64,000 nucleotides of DNA from Phoronis australis (lineage: Eukaryota; Phoronida; Phoronidae): assembly GCA_002633005.1 (NCBI GenBank), contig NMRA01000063.1, positions 126,001 to 190,000 of the forward strand, written 5' to 3'. Positions 63,519-64,000 of the stretch are shown piece after piece (the stretch's first letter is position 1; each line of letters opens with the position of its first letter). Under the pieces are notes generated by a model. The model saw nothing but the letters and a program-made list of their open reading frames with translations, searched no databases and had not been told where the DNA came from. A program made the position numbers and the translations under genes.

Positions 63519-63932
63519 TATATTTGCCAGGTATCTGCCAAGAAGTGCAAAAACTCAGCTTATATTCGTTGGAAATTCCAGGTGGCATTTTGCGGCTTGA
63601 TACGAGCTGACAAAAATCTCAGCTCGCATTTCCAAATTTCAGGTCGCAAATGCGACTGTTGTAATCGTCAACATCATTCGTCCTTTATCTTTCTGTGGTG
63701 TCTTGTGATTTGTCAGTTTTATGGTTCCCCGGATGCTTGTTTTATTTAAACTGTTGGCAGGAACCCTGCTGGCAGTCTTTCAGCAAGCAATCAGGATGTC
63801 AGGGATGGGCACCTGGATTGGGTTTTACTGAAGCTTGAATAGCTGTGTTTTAACTGGTGAGTACTTCTAGAGGCCTAGCTAGTGAACCTGCAGTAATACA
63901 ACACGACCTACAGCTCGTTATGTAGAGCCCTG
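63519..63932 (+). mobile_element. 3' end of a hAT-like element, split by a MITE
   Basis: Matches the last ~150 bp of the copy ending at 59461 (gccaggtatctgcc, tttccaaatttcaggtcgca) and ends ctcgttatgtagagccctg at 63932. It is interrupted at 63657-63903. Confidence 0.72.
63657..63903. mobile_element. 247-bp MITE with TGTTGTA ends and a 4-bp duplication
   Basis: Begins TGTTGTAATCG and ends GTAATACAACA (7-bp perfect inverted repeats). It is flanked by CGAC on both sides (63653-63656 and 63904-63907). Removing it restores the hAT end aaatgcgacctacagctcg. No coding potential. Confidence 0.75.
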
Positions 63933-64000
63933 GGAGAGATAAAGACGACGGCGCAATCGACAAGAAAGGAAATCACTTGGAACAGATTGAAGACAGCACT

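Overview
This is animal nuclear DNA: multi-exon genes with GT-AG introns of up to about 12 kb, very little coding sequence, a 770-base run of N (52,410-53,179) and many DNA transposons, decayed LINEs and minisatellites. Two conserved animal genes are recognisable. The protein sequences and the repeat content (Kolobok, hAT-like elements, a P2X7-type domain relic) suggest a non-vertebrate bilaterian, probably marine. I cannot place it more precisely from sequence alone.

Region 1-12.5 kb (+ strand) is the 3' end of a glutamine:fructose-6-phosphate aminotransferase gene (GFAT/GFPT, first enzyme of the hexosamine pathway). Exons lie at 1562-1690, 2316-2354, 5630-5791, 6382-6543 and 11968-12012 (stop). 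The two 162-nt exons at 5630 and 6382 are homologous, in the same phase and of identical length, so they look like alternative (perhaps mutually exclusive) copies of one exon. The introns are loaded with minisatellites and hold a TIR element.

Region 18.5-39.9 kb (- strand) is a MOB kinase activator 1 gene (MOB1/mats, Hippo pathway). Exons lie at 39688-39854, 27020-27247 and 18519-18760. The very short first coding exon (about 14 nt in the family) was not found. GFPT and MOB1 are convergent, with about 6 kb between their stop codons.

The rest is repeat-dominated. Dispersed family A occupies much of the MOB1 introns and upstream DNA and carries a recurrent CCACTAGG(G/T/A)GGC(A/G)C motif that resembles the CTCF core site. 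Terminal-inverted-repeat elements with clear target duplications include: a 1.58-kb CAGGGCTTGGAAT element (19222-20800, 6-bp duplication) with an inverted relative at 1-1309; a 3.5-kb CAGGGCTCGAC element (22981-26507, 5-bp duplication) inserted in a minisatellite; and a 2.7-kb Kolobok-type element (51019-53737, TTAA duplication, 312-bp inverted repeats, THAP-domain gene) that was itself broken by a hAT-like element (51937-53440, 5-bp duplication). From 54 to 64 kb there are a P2X7-type domain pseudogene, a THAP relic and further copies of these hAT-like elements.
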